A stretch of 64,000 nt of DNA from contig NC_049991.1 in NCBI RefSeq assembly GCF_000003815.2, positions 14,040,343 to 14,104,342 of the forward strand, read 5' to 3'. This document shows positions 23,786-36,042 of this stretch, piece after piece. This DNA comes from Branchiostoma floridae. Lineage: Eukaryota > Chordata > Leptocardii > Amphioxiformes > Branchiostomatidae. A program made the position numbers and the translations under genes. Every line of letters starts with the position of its first letter. Position 1 is the first letter of the stretch. The notes under the pieces are model-generated. The model saw only the letters and a program-made list of their open reading frames with translations. It made no database searches and was not told the origin of the DNA.

Positions 23786-24212
23786 ACCCCCCTCACATAA
23801 GGCGAAAATCGATCGGACGNNNNNNNNNNNNNNNNNNNNNNNNNNNNNNNNNNNNNNNNNNNNNNNNNNNNNNNNNNNNNNNNNNNNNNNNNNNNNNNNN
23901 NNNNNNNNNNNNNNNNNNNGGGGGAAAAGAAATAGGAAATTATTTCTTAACAAATGGCATTAAAGGCCATAGAACGGAAGAAGCCGCAGAATAAATCACA
24001 TAGTATATGCTAGACATGAAAGCTTCCTCACAATAGACATAGATTCGATGGTAAAGAAACTGCGCCAGCTAATAAGTAGTAGGTCGCACGTTCCGCAGAC
24101 CGACGGAGAAACGGCAGAGTTCCCCCCTTCCCGTCAGGGTCATGCCTCCTCGTAATTTAGAGCTCGCAGACTCGTCGTCCGATCGATTTTCGCCTAATGT
24201 GAGGTGGGTATT
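23786..24212. mobile_element. TIR element interrupted by assembly gap
   Basis: The sequence cctcacataaggcgaaaatc, continuing gatcggacg, abuts the gap on the left (about 23789-23819). Its inverse, cgtccgatcgattttcgcct then aatgtgagg, lies at 24176-24204. The arms are at least 29 bp, with one mismatch. The interior is partly unknown because of 100 N. A 13-base match, atcgatcggacga, recurs at about 31613. Confidence 0.55.
23820..23919. other. Assembly gap (100 N)
   Basis: Exactly 100 N, the conventional length for a gap of unknown size. It lies within an inverted-repeat element, which probably caused the break. Confidence 1.
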
Positions 24213-25439
24213 ATCATCAAGCGACCAGCTCCAGTTACGTCCGGCCAATTCCAACCTTTAAGACCTTGCATGAGCCAAGACGTGACCGTATCTTGAAAAA
24301 CAGATACCGCTTTAACTCTAGTCGTAACTTATGGACATTTGCCACGATGTTGTCTCGCACACCGCAATCGCGCAACACTCAGAATGGTCCACTTCTAACG
24401 GGTCGTCTGTAGTTGTCCCGACTTGCACTTTGCTGAACCATTAAGCTGCCCGCACACGATTAACTAGTGATGCCACGGGTTTCTAACGGAACCATTCCTC
24501 AACCTGTCTTGTTATCACCCACCACCGGCCATGTGATACATGTTAGAGCCTTAGGCCGCGAGGCAAAAGTGATAAAGAAGGAGAAACATCGAGATAGAAC
24601 CACCCAGCATCTGTATACATGCGGTATAGACACAGAACTGCCTTTGGTAACCCGCAAATGAAGACCCTTATCAATCCTGACAAGTCTCAGTAGCCTGTAG
24701 ACAAGGTAAGATTTAAGAGAAAAGTAGAAGAAGCTCCAGATATCAGCTTAAGTCCTAGCCAAAATACAAGCTTTGGCTGGCTCAGTTCGGAGTAAAAGGC
24801 AGACGACTGTGATACCTTCTCGCCGCAGTTGGCCTTAGGGCCATACCATTTTTAATGTGGAGGAGGGGGTATCGGATGACTGTCTCACCTGCTGGCATTT
24901 TCTCTTACCTTTCATAGCAACATAGGCAACATAGCAACAAAATCGAATCGATACGTTGCTATATTTATCACACTTATTGTAGAATAGGAGCATCAACTGA
25001 TGTAACTCTAATGTCTCTATAAATGCATCGCTCCACTTTTTATTGATTAAACAGGATTAACCTGTACTAAAGAAAAACGGCAGAGTGACGACGGTGTCTC
25101 TTTGATTAAACTTAATATTAGATCAGAGACGCCATCAAGGAAAAGAATGAAGCTAAAAAACATACATCGTCACCCTTGCTGACAAATCAATGCATGCAAT
25201 TTCAACAACGATTAATATGAGAAATATTTAGATTTTTTAAAGCGCCAAACCTACACTACCACCCCCTCCCTTCCCGTAAGTATTTCCCAAACACACCATA
25301 ATTTCCTAAAGCAGCACACGGTGATTAACATATTGTTCCAGAATATAGCGCAGATAATGCTAGCTTGATTGCTTTTACATTCATAAAACATAGGATTATT
25401 AGATATTAGCAACTTATTTAGTTAAATTGATTTGCATGT

Positions 25440-25505
25440 ACAAGTTGCCGCACATTGTATCCTTTACAATTGTCGTGCAATAAAGTTCTTCTTCTTCCTC
25501 CACCC
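25440..25505 (+). mobile_element. LINE/SINE 3' tail ending in CTT repeats
   Basis: gtcgtgcaataaagttcttc followed by ttcttcctcc has the form of a retroelement 3' end: AATAAA then a short simple repeat. No coding remnant was seen upstream. Confidence 0.4.
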
Positions 25506-25526
25506 CAATGACCTTTAGAAATAGAC

Positions 25527-25615
25527 TGTCCCTATCCCAGACCCCAGACAGACACCCGTGCCGGTGAGACCTGTCCCTATCCCAGACAGACACAGTACCG
25601 GTGAGACCTGTCCCT
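25527..25615 (+). repeat. Tandem repeat, ~40-50 bp unit
   Basis: The unit ctgtccctatcccagac...cagacac...ccggtgagac occurs about twice and begins a third time (ctgtccctgac). Confidence 0.7.
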
Positions 25616-25860
25616 GACCCGACCTATGACAGATCAGTCAGCTGGCCTGGGGCGGACACCGGGGCGCGACACGCCCGGGAACACATGTCCGTCGCTATCA
25701 TCCCTTGGGGGGCTCTTTATTGATCGAAAGTCCACATAGAGTAATACAATTCTATTACATGACAGAATTCTATTACATATAAACACATTCGGCGTGATTC
25801 GCAGCTCATCTCAGTGGATAATATTTAGGGAACCAGGAGACATGAAATGAAAACGTAAAG

Positions 25861-26095
25861 AATATAGGGAAGCCGAAAATAGCCTGGATGGTAGAATGTG
25901 ATTTGGCCTAACATTATTAAGCAAATGAGCCAAAGTTTCCAGATGATTTCCAGGTAACCCCCCCCCCCCCCTCTCTCGTTGCGTTCAAGATCACAAGAAA
26001 GCTGAAAATAGCCTGGATGGTAAAAAGCGATTAAACCCATAAACCTAGGAAGATGAGCCAAAGTTGTTAGATGATTTTTCAGCTATTTCCCCTTC
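25861..26095 (+). repeat. Tandem duplication, ~129-bp unit
   Basis: gaaaatagcctggatggta begins at 25875 and again at 26004. Each copy continues through gatgagccaaag (or aatgagccaaag) and agatgattt. A C-run separates the copies. Confidence 0.75.
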
Positions 26096-26114
26096 CCCTC
26101 TCTTTGCGTTTTTA

Positions 26115-26200
26115 CAACATTTATTTATTTTATTGATCTATTTATTGCTTTTGCTGTTCAGGACGCACAGCCAGGGCTGCCCAACTAGCCTGTGGCTAGC
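26115..26200 (-). mobile_element. Retroelement 3' tail (minus orientation)
   Basis: On the minus strand, ...gcagccctggctgtgcgtcc is followed by gaacagcaaaagcaataaat and then ATAAAT-type simple repeats. This is the form of a LINE/SINE 3' end. No body was recognised. Confidence 0.35.
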
Positions 26201-26881
26201 TATGACAACATTACCCCCATCCTCTCCCCAATGTGAACGTTCTTCACACTGACCTCCTGTCTCAGGCACATAAGGTGGACTCCATGATCACATCCGCGGA
26301 ACCAGGACTGATAAATAAAGCATTACCCCCACCCTGGCAGCAGGCCCTGCCGTGAACGCCTGTCTTCCCACACGCTCCGGGACCGACCCCTTTATTCACC
26401 CACAAACCCGGGAGTAATAAAAACTCCCCATCAAGTATGCAGAACAGGTCGTCAAGTTCGCACAAGTAACCTTCAGGAGCTCATCGCTTGGAAACTTACA
26501 GCCGGGTTATCGTAACAATACCACGCTTCATTTCCTCCGCACCAGGTCTGTTTTTTGCGTCTACGTGTCATAAATTCCTTTGATACACGATACGGAAAAT
26601 AATTGACTGGACTTCATTAAGAAAGGTGTTAAAACATTATGTACGATTGACTTATATGTAAACAGGACATAAAGTTATATTTCACGCTTAATGTGTGTTG
26701 AAATATTTAGAGACTGGGGAGCATATTTTATCACCAGTATTACATAGTCGGTAATAAAGAAGAGTTAATTTGTCCTGCAATTGGTTTTTCGAGTGTAACA
26801 TTTAATCACTGCGTATGGGGTTGGGAGTCGAACATCTGATTCCACCAATAAATCTAATTTTGTCGACTACATTTGTACTGT

Positions 26882-27156
26882 ATTACGGAAGTGTCATCTA
26901 CAAGCAGACGTCAGGAGGATAGCTATAGATACCGTATTTTTTTATCAGAGAGGGGAAACAAAATGCAAAAGAAACACCTAATACCTTCCTCCAAATATCT
27001 GCTTGACCGTGCTAAATCCACTATTACGTAAGCATTATCTACAAGCAGATGTAAGAAGTGAATCTATAGCTATCATATTTTTATCGGAGAGGGGGGAAAC
27101 AAAAGACACACTTAGATACCTTCCTCCAAACATCCACTTGACCGTACTAAATCCAC
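26882..27156 (+). repeat. Tandem duplication, ~141-bp unit
   Basis: The two copies begin attacggaagtgtcatctac and attacgtaagcattatctac at 26882 and 27023. Both continue through aagcagaYgt, gagaggg-gaaacaaaa, taccttcctccaaa and actaaatccac. Confidence 0.8.
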
Positions 27157-27179
27157 AGGTTCGTTGCCAGTATTTAATC

Positions 27180-27378
27180 TAGTCTCTACCAGACTGACTG
27201 CGCTGGCTATTCTAGGGAGAATAATTTGCCAGGGGAGTTTTGCTACCAGAGGAGTTGGTCGGCCGCCGGAGGGGGAACATGAACCTAAGCGTGGACTGCA
27301 TGACTCCCTTGGCCAATTTACCTTTTTTTGCCGAATTCTACGATCCCCGGGTCCTGTAGAACGGCCTGGAGGAGGCTA
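27180..27378. mobile_element. ~199-bp TAGTCTC-family element, copy 1
   Basis: It starts TAGTCTCTACCAGACTGACT and ends CGGCCTGGAGGAGGCTA, an imperfect terminal inverse. The same internal sequence recurs at 32262 and 56216 (ggagttggYcggccgc, agcgtggact). A 7-bp direct repeat, tttaatc, touches the left end and lies one base from the right end. Confidence 0.65.
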
Positions 27379-28166
27379 GTTTAATCAGTGTGAGAAGGTA
27401 TGTCGGCCCCGAGTGTATGCACACAATGGGACGTGACAGGTAGCTGCAATACAGGTATGTCGTCCATTGTTGTCTGTCATACCTGTGCTCCTAGGCACAA
27501 AGGGAGACTAACGATCGATTTCTTTCCAAACTGAGTGAGCCATACAGTCTCTGAAAAATTGTTTCTGATATTATCAAGATAGTGGCATGATTTGTTTGGA
27601 TCATGTCATTTTTTTCTGCTGACGGAGTCAACTCTGCTATCTAAAAGTTCGGCACCGAGCCTATCTATATCTCGTGTTTTACGCTCCAAGGCGCAAGTAT
27701 ACCTGCTATGCCTCCAGGAATTGGCTTGGTCGCTAGCGTGCGATACGATGTGATGACTCCAATGACTGTGTCACATGTGGACAAGGCTGGCGTAAACACT
27801 TTCCACAAAACAATATGTTATCCCATCATGGTAGGTAGACATGACTTTCAACGAACTTTGGACTTGACTTGAAGTCGACGAGTAGTATGGTAGGTGGAAA
27901 TAGTAGATTGTCGTTCAGGTGTCACAGGAAACCCACGCCAGCAAAATGTGTTTGCCACAATTAGCATATAACTTGATATTGATGTCACGTATAATCCATA
28001 TATGTAGTGTAATATTGATTTACACTTACGATAATGTTGTTGTTTTTATTTTACGTGTTGCATAATTTTAGTAGCTTTTCCTCTCTTTCATACTCTCATA
28101 ATTTTTTTCCATTCACAATTGATGCATTTTCTAAAGCTACATGTATATATAATTCATTTATAAGCA

Positions 28167-28298
28167 CAAACTCACTCACACACACACACACACACTCATT
28201 GACATACACACACACGTACACACACACAGACAGACAGACACTCACACAAACACACAAGCAAACACACGGACACACACAGAGACGTACGCGCACACACA
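28167..28298 (+). repeat. CA microsatellite
   Basis: About 130 bp of imperfect AC repeats with short ACAG blocks. Confidence 0.95.
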
Positions 28299-30423
28299 CT
28301 AATCCCCACCGATGATCATGTACGGTACTGTGCCTTCCAACACTTGATACTTGTTGTCACGGCGTTCTGTGGTGATCCCAGTGAGAAGTGCCCCGGCATG
28401 TTTAGCTGTGTTGACACTGGCACAATTAGCGGACCTGTCAGCAAACAGCCCATCCCATGTGGGAAGTCGGGAGCCGTGGTAGGAGGGGCGGGAACCCGGT
28501 TGTTGAAAGCTAGCCACTGACAACTAGCTAAGAAAAGTGACAGAGGCGGTCGGGAGACGATTTCTTGGAGACTTGTTCTAAAGTAAGAGAACTCTGAAAG
28601 ACTTCGGAACAACGATATAAACACATGTCTAATATCACATGCCATTAAAGTTTTTAGTTAAAAGTTGTGTGTGTGTGTGACGTTGTTGCATGTTTCAAGT
28701 CGCCAAGAGTTACAGGCAACGTAAAGAAAATGTCATTTCAGCTATTTCAATATATGAAAACTTAAGCACAAAGAACCATAGTCTAATCATAGTTCAATGG
28801 GGCAAGTGGCGCTTAAAGTTGTTGTCCAATTCCCCCCTTATACGCCTAGACCTCAAAAGTACTACACATTGACATCTTACACTTGGAACCCATGCACTCT
28901 CCGCCTAGTTCCAATACCGACGCTCCCTTGGTTCCAAATTCCCCTGGTTGCTTGGCTGCAGTGATTTACAGTGTCCACTTTCTGCACGGAACAAGACAAT
29001 AGTAACCTTGGACTGAGGCCAAATTGCGCCGTCAGTCCCAACTGACCGCAGTAAAGACTCCTGTCGTAAAATACCATTTCCCCAATAAAGCTTTTCGCCC
29101 TCCGTGGCAATGTCGTAAAATTCCAAGGTCTCACGGGGAGGACACTTGTTGGAGACACTAGCTCTGGGAGTGTGTAAAGTTAGTCGGCTGTATCTTAGTT
29201 CTGATTTGTTGATGAACGGATTGGTATATGTCTATTCCCTACTGCGTCCTGGCCACTTCAAGGTAATATTAAGTTGTCATGGGAAATTGGTATTTTACAT
29301 TTTTGGTACATTGGTAACAATAAATTAGCACTAAAAATTTGAGTTGTGTTGTATATACCTAGCTAAAGACACTGTCAAGTTGAAACAATGATAAAGTATT
29401 TTCAATTGCCACAACTATACAGGTTGTACTTTGACCGTATCTTACACTTTTCGGGTTTGGACAATATTGTTTTTTTCTTTGTTGCTGTTGTTTAAGAACA
29501 AATTAATTCTCTCAATAAATATTTCAAGTAACAAAAGACTGCAAGATATTGTTAATAATTACACAAAAGCATTTGCGTGACCCGACATGACTACAAAATA
29601 TGAGGTGGGTACAATAATTAATTTGTAATAAACACTGGTTAGAACAGGTGGCTCAAGTTTGCAACCTTATATTCCAGCACAGCTCGCTCCAGATGAAACT
29701 GAGCGAAGCGCATCATTCCGTCAGCTTACCGTTACAACCCGTGATAACATACCTGTTACACCTTACACGTTTCATCTCCAATTCACCGTGTAACGTTACA
29801 AAATGGCATCCATCCCAGTTCGCATGCCGGCTTAGGGAGGAAACCCTCTCAATTGTGCGTTTCTGCGCACCATAGCGCCACAGACAGAAGAGGAGAAGCT
29901 GGTGTATAATACAGGCTATTCCGCCGCTATTTCAGCCGTACTATACGTGACATGCCGGCAGACAATACCACACTGCGTCGTCACCATAAAGCCACATTTC
30001 ACGGATTCCAGAAGGACACAGACACAATCGGCAAGTATGTAGAGAATCAACAGTTTTGTATAGAGTAAAATAATCTGTCTGTATAAAGGGAAGTGAGTTA
30101 TGCGCCCACAATAACGTCAAGAAGTGAGGTTTTAGAGATATTTCTATTGAAAAATAATTTGAAAGTTATCAAAATTCACTTCAGGTAGCATTCCTCTTTG
30201 AAAGTAAATACAAGGCCTATTCCATCTAGAGCTGATCATAATTGTTTTTGTTAAAATCAAAAGCCAATATCTGTTTAAACATGAACTTTTGTTGTGAACG
30301 GAACAAAGAAAACAAAGACGGATATGTTCCTTAAATAGCATTATTGTCAGTCCAGTGATATTTTTGCTTTGTGCGGTAATGTTAATGGTATGACAATTAC
30401 GTGATAAAACTTTGACCTTAAGA

Positions 30424-30464
30424 GAACTGCAAACATTTTTCCAATACGCTGATGTTTGCAGTTC
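30424..30464. repeat. Perfect 13-bp inverted repeat
   Basis: GAACTGCAAACAT and its exact inverse ATGTTTGCAGTTC are separated by 15 bases. It is too short for a typical microRNA precursor. Function is unknown. Confidence 0.7.
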
Positions 30465-31121
30465 CTGCCAAATATGTGTTGAAAATAGACATAGACATGT
30501 ATATCAAAAGGAGATAAAGCGATTGACCTATCATGTGTACGCTGAACCGTAACTTCAAAGCATTTATCGATTTATACTCGTCTCTGGGCAGACGTTTGTA
30601 GCCGAACTTCCCTTAATGTTCTGTCTAATTCTCCTAACGCGGCCGTTTCCCAGGCTACTCCTTTCCCTTGCTATACCGATTTGAATTTTACACATTTGCT
30701 TGGCCCGGAAATCGTTTTCTTTTGCCCTCATTTTGGTACTGTGGAGGATTTGTTTACTTTTTTGTGTATTGATTCCTAGCAAAAATCAATTGGAATGTGA
30801 CGCCAGCCTTCTCTCATTAAAATCAATAGCAGTAGTGGAGTGATATTGCCTCTTCCGACCACAGGCCGCGCTCAATATCTCTGTGGACCAACACGATAAA
30901 ACCGCGGTCGGTATTGGGTGAAAATTAGGTGAACACGCTGCTAACTCAATATGTCGTGTGTTAGTTTTATCCTTTTGTGGCATATCAATATGAAATGTGA
31001 CGTCTGGGCATAAAACAAATTCGTCTGGATTGATTCCGGACCTGGTAGCAGCTTGCAATCTGTTGGTGGGCCCACTGACACTGTACTGGTCAGGCCTCCG
31101 GTGCTACTGGACAGGTGCTAA

Positions 31122-31430
31122 AGGTAGGGTCACACATGCGTATATATTCAAGTCCGTTTGAGGTGCGTATGAAGCTTTTAGTCTCTACCAGGCTCCTCAG
31201 GGCGCGGGAAAAATAGTACAAATTGGACAAATATAGATACATAACATGCCAGATGAGTTAGCTGACCGAGAAGTATAGTTAGCGACCCAGCTAACTCGTC
31301 TGACATGTTACCTGTTTACGTTCGTCCAATTTCTATTATTTTTCCAACGACCTGTGGGGCCTGGTGGAGGCAAATACTCCCATGCGCTCCTCATACGGGC
31401 TTAAATATATACGCAGGTGTGACCCCACCT
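31122..31430. mobile_element. 309-bp Harbinger-like foldback element, TAA target duplication
   Basis: The ends are AGGTAGGGTCACACATGCGT and its near inverse (acgcaggtgtgaccccacct). TAA lies immediately outside each end (31119-31121, 31431-31433). The arms pair far inward through attggac and cagctaactcgtctgacatg. TWA duplications of 3 bp are typical of PIF/Harbinger. No transposase. Confidence 0.7.
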
Positions 31431-32261
31431 TAACGTGCTTTAATACGACACATAGGACTTGCTATGTAAATGCGGCCATGTTTGATTTAAGTCATAAGGA
31501 TAGAAGGAACACACAACTATTCAGTGCGTTTGGCGTTATTGCTACTTGTGTGCAATAAAAATAAAAGTCGTTAAACCGCTTTCTTTAATGCCCTTGCATC
31601 TTCTAAGAAAACATCGATCGGACGAAAAGGTGCTTAAGATCTGAGAAAATAAACGGTCTAGAAATGAACACGATGTCCTAACGTCTTGGATTAGATACTA
31701 GAGGTAAGAAGCCTAAAGCAATATTGTTGATCTCACTAGATAGCAGGTTTTCCGTCGGCATCCCGAAAATTGTCCCACCGCCCAAACCAAAGCCCATCGC
31801 CAGGAGCGAACGACCATAGATATGATTTGGTCCTCATATCGCCTACGTTTAATTTGTCTGGCGACAGCCATGTTATTAGATCTCGCAGCCATTTTTATGG
31901 CCCCTGAAACTTACATCCTCCACGTACTGATATATAGGTTCTGCCTACAGTAACGACGGTTGTGTATTGTGTTGGAGGTCATTGACCTTTGCGTCTGCGC
32001 TTTATTCCCTGTAGCGTTTTCCATTATCAACAAAATAAATTCGGTGTCCCCAGATATCTCACGTTCTTAGAGAGGGTTGACTTCAGTTGAAGGTCGCATA
32101 TGAAAGACGATAACGGTTTAGATCATCATGTTTACAGCTGTAGCAGTAAAAACGTGAATGATTTTATACCAGGCTGGTTAATGAATTCTTTATTCACACC
32201 CGGAGAGTTACAATAGCCAACGTTTGGATGACCATCTGCTATCTTCCTCAGGCCATGTTGG

Positions 32262-32468
32262 TAGTCTCTACCAGACTGACTACGCTGTCTATCATAGGCA
32301 GAATAATTTGCCAGGGGAGTTTGCTACCAGAGGAGTTGGCCGGCCGCACAGCCGAAGGGGAAATATTTAACATAGCGTGGACTAGCTCACCTGGCCAGTT
32401 CCCCGATTTATTTATTTTTCCGAATTCTACGATCCCCGTACCCCCGTAGGAAAGCCAAGTGGAGGATA
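32262..32468. mobile_element. ~207-bp TAGTCTC-family element, copy 2
   Basis: It begins TAGTCTCTACCAGACTGACT and ends ggaggata, with the interior homologous to copies at 27180 and 56216. The flanking 9-mers CCATGTTGG and CTATTTTGG match at 7 of 9 bases, compatible with a decayed 9-bp duplication. Confidence 0.65.
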
Positions 32469-32582
32469 CTATTTTGGCCGTAATCTTCTCCTAGTTAATC
32501 AGCATATTCCCAAACGTTCCTTTTCTCAGTGCATCTGGAAGACATAGAGGGTAATTTTTATTCCATACATGTCGGTTCGATT

Positions 32583-32632
32583 AATTGATTGGTCGATCGA
32601 TCGATCGATTGATTGATTGATTGATTGATAGT
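32583..32632 (+). repeat. GATC/GATT simple repeat
   Basis: gatcgatcgatc grades into (GATT)n over about 50 bases. Confidence 0.9.
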
Positions 32633-33529
32633 TATCGATTACTTGCTTTATCACTTGTGATAATTTGAGTGATCAATTAAAATCTGTGCTTGATGTCATA
32701 TCCTATGCAGAAGGGCCCATGAGAAAAGCAACAACATCAGAACGTAGCCTGACGGAGACCAGGAATGCGCCGCCGTACTTCTGGAATGTTGCCCGGGTGA
32801 TTTCCGCTGTGCGTATGCGAGGCATCTCCTGCAATTACGACGGGCATGCGACCATTACATGCACACACTCCGAAGAATGCGCGGCTAAAGGCGCTAACAC
32901 AGTCGTCTAATGACTCTATTCAGGCTCGGACGCCGCGCAGGCACGAAGTCCGCCTTCAGGGTCACCGTCTCCACCCGCCCGTGTCGGCGGGCTGTGCCGG
33001 GCACGTCACCGGAGACTGCAGGAGTCGCTCCCGGTGTAGTGTAGGTACGGCTCCGAAAGGTCAGGGCGGCAGGTAATTTTCCCGTTGTACAGAAGTGTTT
33101 GTGCGTGACGAATCCACCCCCGCCAGATGTGTGGACGACTGTGTGCCGATGGTATTTCTGAACGCTGTTATGGGCCAAACGAATATGTCAAACGTATATT
33201 CCGACCATACATCACAATCCCCGGGCCTGCACGCCTCATGTGCGGCCATTTTCTCATAATCACCCCCGCGACTATCTATCGTAGAGGTGCTCTCCCGGAA
33301 TCGTAAACGTGTATAAATATTGATCACACGCTGTAAATATCGCAGCAAGGGGCCTCTTTTTTTAGAAAAGAAAATACATTTTACAAAATCGATTTCTTTT
33401 ATTGTTACGGTGTCACTGCTCAATGTATCCCAGTTATATCGTAATGGTCAGATTGTGATGCAGCTGCCGTGAGCGTTTTAAGGCACGCTTGACCGATATG
33501 ACAACTCAATTACTGGTTGTTATTTGTAT

Positions 33530-33668
33530 ATTTCTATTCTATTCTATTCTATTCTATTCTATTCTATTCTATTCTATTCTATTCTATTCTATTCTATTCT
33601 ATTCTATTCTATTCTATTCTTTCTATTCCATTCTATTCCTTTCAATTCTATTCTATCTTATTCCATTC
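33530..33668 (+). repeat. (ATTCT)n pentanucleotide microsatellite
   Basis: About 90 bp of pure ATTCT units, then degenerate ones to about 33668. The pure tract suggests recent expansion. Confidence 0.97.
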
Positions 33669-35891
33669 TATTCTTTTGCCTGTTTTAAAGATTCTTAAAC
33701 ATTTCTCAATACTTGGAAACTTTGATATGAAGGAGGATATTTGAATACATGACGAATTGGACTTTCGTGCGTGATACATGCAGGAAATGGCAAATCGTTA
33801 CGCGCCTTTTCATCTGCGCGCTTCTCACTCTAACAAATTAGTTGATAGCCCGTTCCTATTTCCTTTGCACCGTCTTCGCGGCAATCTCTATTCATGATTT
33901 CTACACCCGAAAGGAGATGCAGCGAAGATGACAAATTACCAGCCTCCTGCAAGTAAACGAAAGATTAGGGGTCATGAGCGGAAGGTTGGCTCCTCAACTC
34001 CCTGTCGAGTCGCCTCGTGCTTTAATTCTTCTGTCGTCTTTCCGCAAATTTTACACTTGACTGTTTGGCGCCTCGCCTGCCCCAGAAGCTACGCTACAAC
34101 TTGAATACTGAAGAATATACATTTTCCATCAAATCTTAGCGCTAAGAAGAAACCTTTCCATCGTCTGCCGTGTTTCAAAGCCAAATTCAGAACACAGAGA
34201 TAGCGCAGAACAAGGCAGTCAAGTTCATAAGTACCACATTATAATCAATTTTAAAGAAATGACTGAAACGAATCTGAAGTCAGATAATCTGCTCAGACAT
34301 TTCATTGATTTATCGGCGTTTTCTGTCGCACATATTTCTGGTCTGTAACTCCCAGTAATGAATAAAGAATTGAGAGGTCCTTCTAATATACTTTATGGTC
34401 TATTCATAGCCCACGCGGTGTCCTTTTCTTCACAGGAAAATGCTGACAACATGATTTTATTGATTAAGTCGTTGCGTAATGCTGTCCAGGGTCACTATGA
34501 TTAATTGCATTTTGAAGCGGGGACTACTGGGCATTAAAGCGGAGGCAACAGCCGGTGATGTGATTTATAAGCGTCGGTGGAAGGACGTAATAAACACTCT
34601 TTGGAGGAGGGATCCGGCAGGATGCGGGTACTAGAAAATACCTACGGAATCCCATGCCCCCTTAAGCTTGAAACATTTGGCAATTTGCGGGTGTGTAGAT
34701 TTTTGGACCTGCTAAAGGGAGGAAGACCTCGATGGCGTCCAGAGTCACTACTCTAACGCCAAGAGAATAAGAAGATTTCTTGTTTTACTTCTGAAGGCCT
34801 TCCTTGCTTGGGTCCATCTTCAATAATCTCTGAGCTGTCCGATGTACACTATGAAAGAAACTTTAGGGAAAACTCTGGAATCGGGCCAATTTCATTTCCT
34901 ACCATCTTTTGGGAACCTCACTGACACCTTCGATCTAACGTCCTGTCAGTGCCCCAACGTTTCCTCTTGCATTCAAAGGCCAATTGTGGAACTGCGGACA
35001 CACATGATTACAAACAAACACACATACCAACTGATTAAATTGGAGGTAACCAGGGTTTCTTTTAGGGGTTCTAAACTATCCAGAATGAGACCGAATTGAG
35101 ATTCCATAGGTCTGTCTTTCAAGTTGAATTTCAAGCATATTTTGACACGTATACCAAGTATACTTTACCTCTTCTTAAACTTGATAGCTTCTTCAAACTT
35201 CTTCTTGTACCCTACAGACTTTATCTATCCACTGCACACCTATGTATGCATACCACTCACGGTTAGTTTATCACCCTTAATCGAAATTTCATAACGTGAC
35301 GAGCTGGGCCCCCAGTGAAGCAATCTGAGGGTAGAATTTGAAAGACACCTTCAAGGAGCAGATCACGTGATCGTGAAGACTTGACTGAAGGCTGGCTCCA
35401 TTATTTGTTACCCACGGGGGTTCATTATGTCTGCAGTCTGGGGAACATCGACACAAGTTCGTTCTACTCTCTAATGAAAATTAACTTACCGATTGGTTAT
35501 TCCGTCATACCCTCCTGATTTAGAAAATGTGCCGGAATTTGACATGGGCCCTGTCATTTGTCACAGAAAGTGTTTCATCTTTAATTGCATTCATTCGTTT
35601 CCGATTAGAAAAGACATCGATGATTTGTTGAGGATATTGTCTCCTTGGACACGTTCGGTAATTTACAGATCACTCGTTGCGCATCCCGGTCGATCAGCCT
35701 TGTTTGGGGAACACTTGTGTGTGGATTCATCATCACCATACTGAAGAGGTGTCCTCCAGGCGCTCTCAGAATCCTCTCTCAGGGAACTGATTATGCGGGG
35801 GGGGGGGGGGGGGAGATTCGCTACTCGCCTTAAGAGTTCTCTTAGTCGTTGGAGAACCAAGAAATCTGAAAATCTCTAATGTTCATCAAGC

Positions 35892-36042
35892 GCAATCTCT
35901 AGGCAGATTTATCAATGGCATAAGATAGTATCAAACCTGGTCAAGGAGTACAGCCGGCCAAAGGTAGTCAACCGGCCACCTGACACCCTTTGGCTAGCTT
36001 TGATACTATCTTATGGCACCGGTAACTCTGCCTAGAGATTAG
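35892..36042. mobile_element. 151-bp MITE with 7-bp target duplication
   Basis: aatctctaggcagatttatc, continuing aatggcataagatagtatca, is inverted at the right end (tgatactatcttatggcacc ... ctgcctagagatt). ATCAAGC abuts both ends (35885-35891, 36043-36049). Confidence 0.7.

Larger units (their letters stand above)
22880..27020. other. Gene-free region with gap and small repeats
   Basis: No exon was recognised. Besides the features listed separately, it holds a CCCTATCCCAGAC-type tandem repeat (25527-25615), a C-run (25958-25971) and retroelement tails near 25440-25505 and 26115-26200. Confidence 0.4.
27400..31100. other. Gene-free region
   Basis: No convincing exon on either strand. Apart from the CA microsatellite and a small hairpin at 30424-30464, nothing structured was seen. 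Confidence 0.4.
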
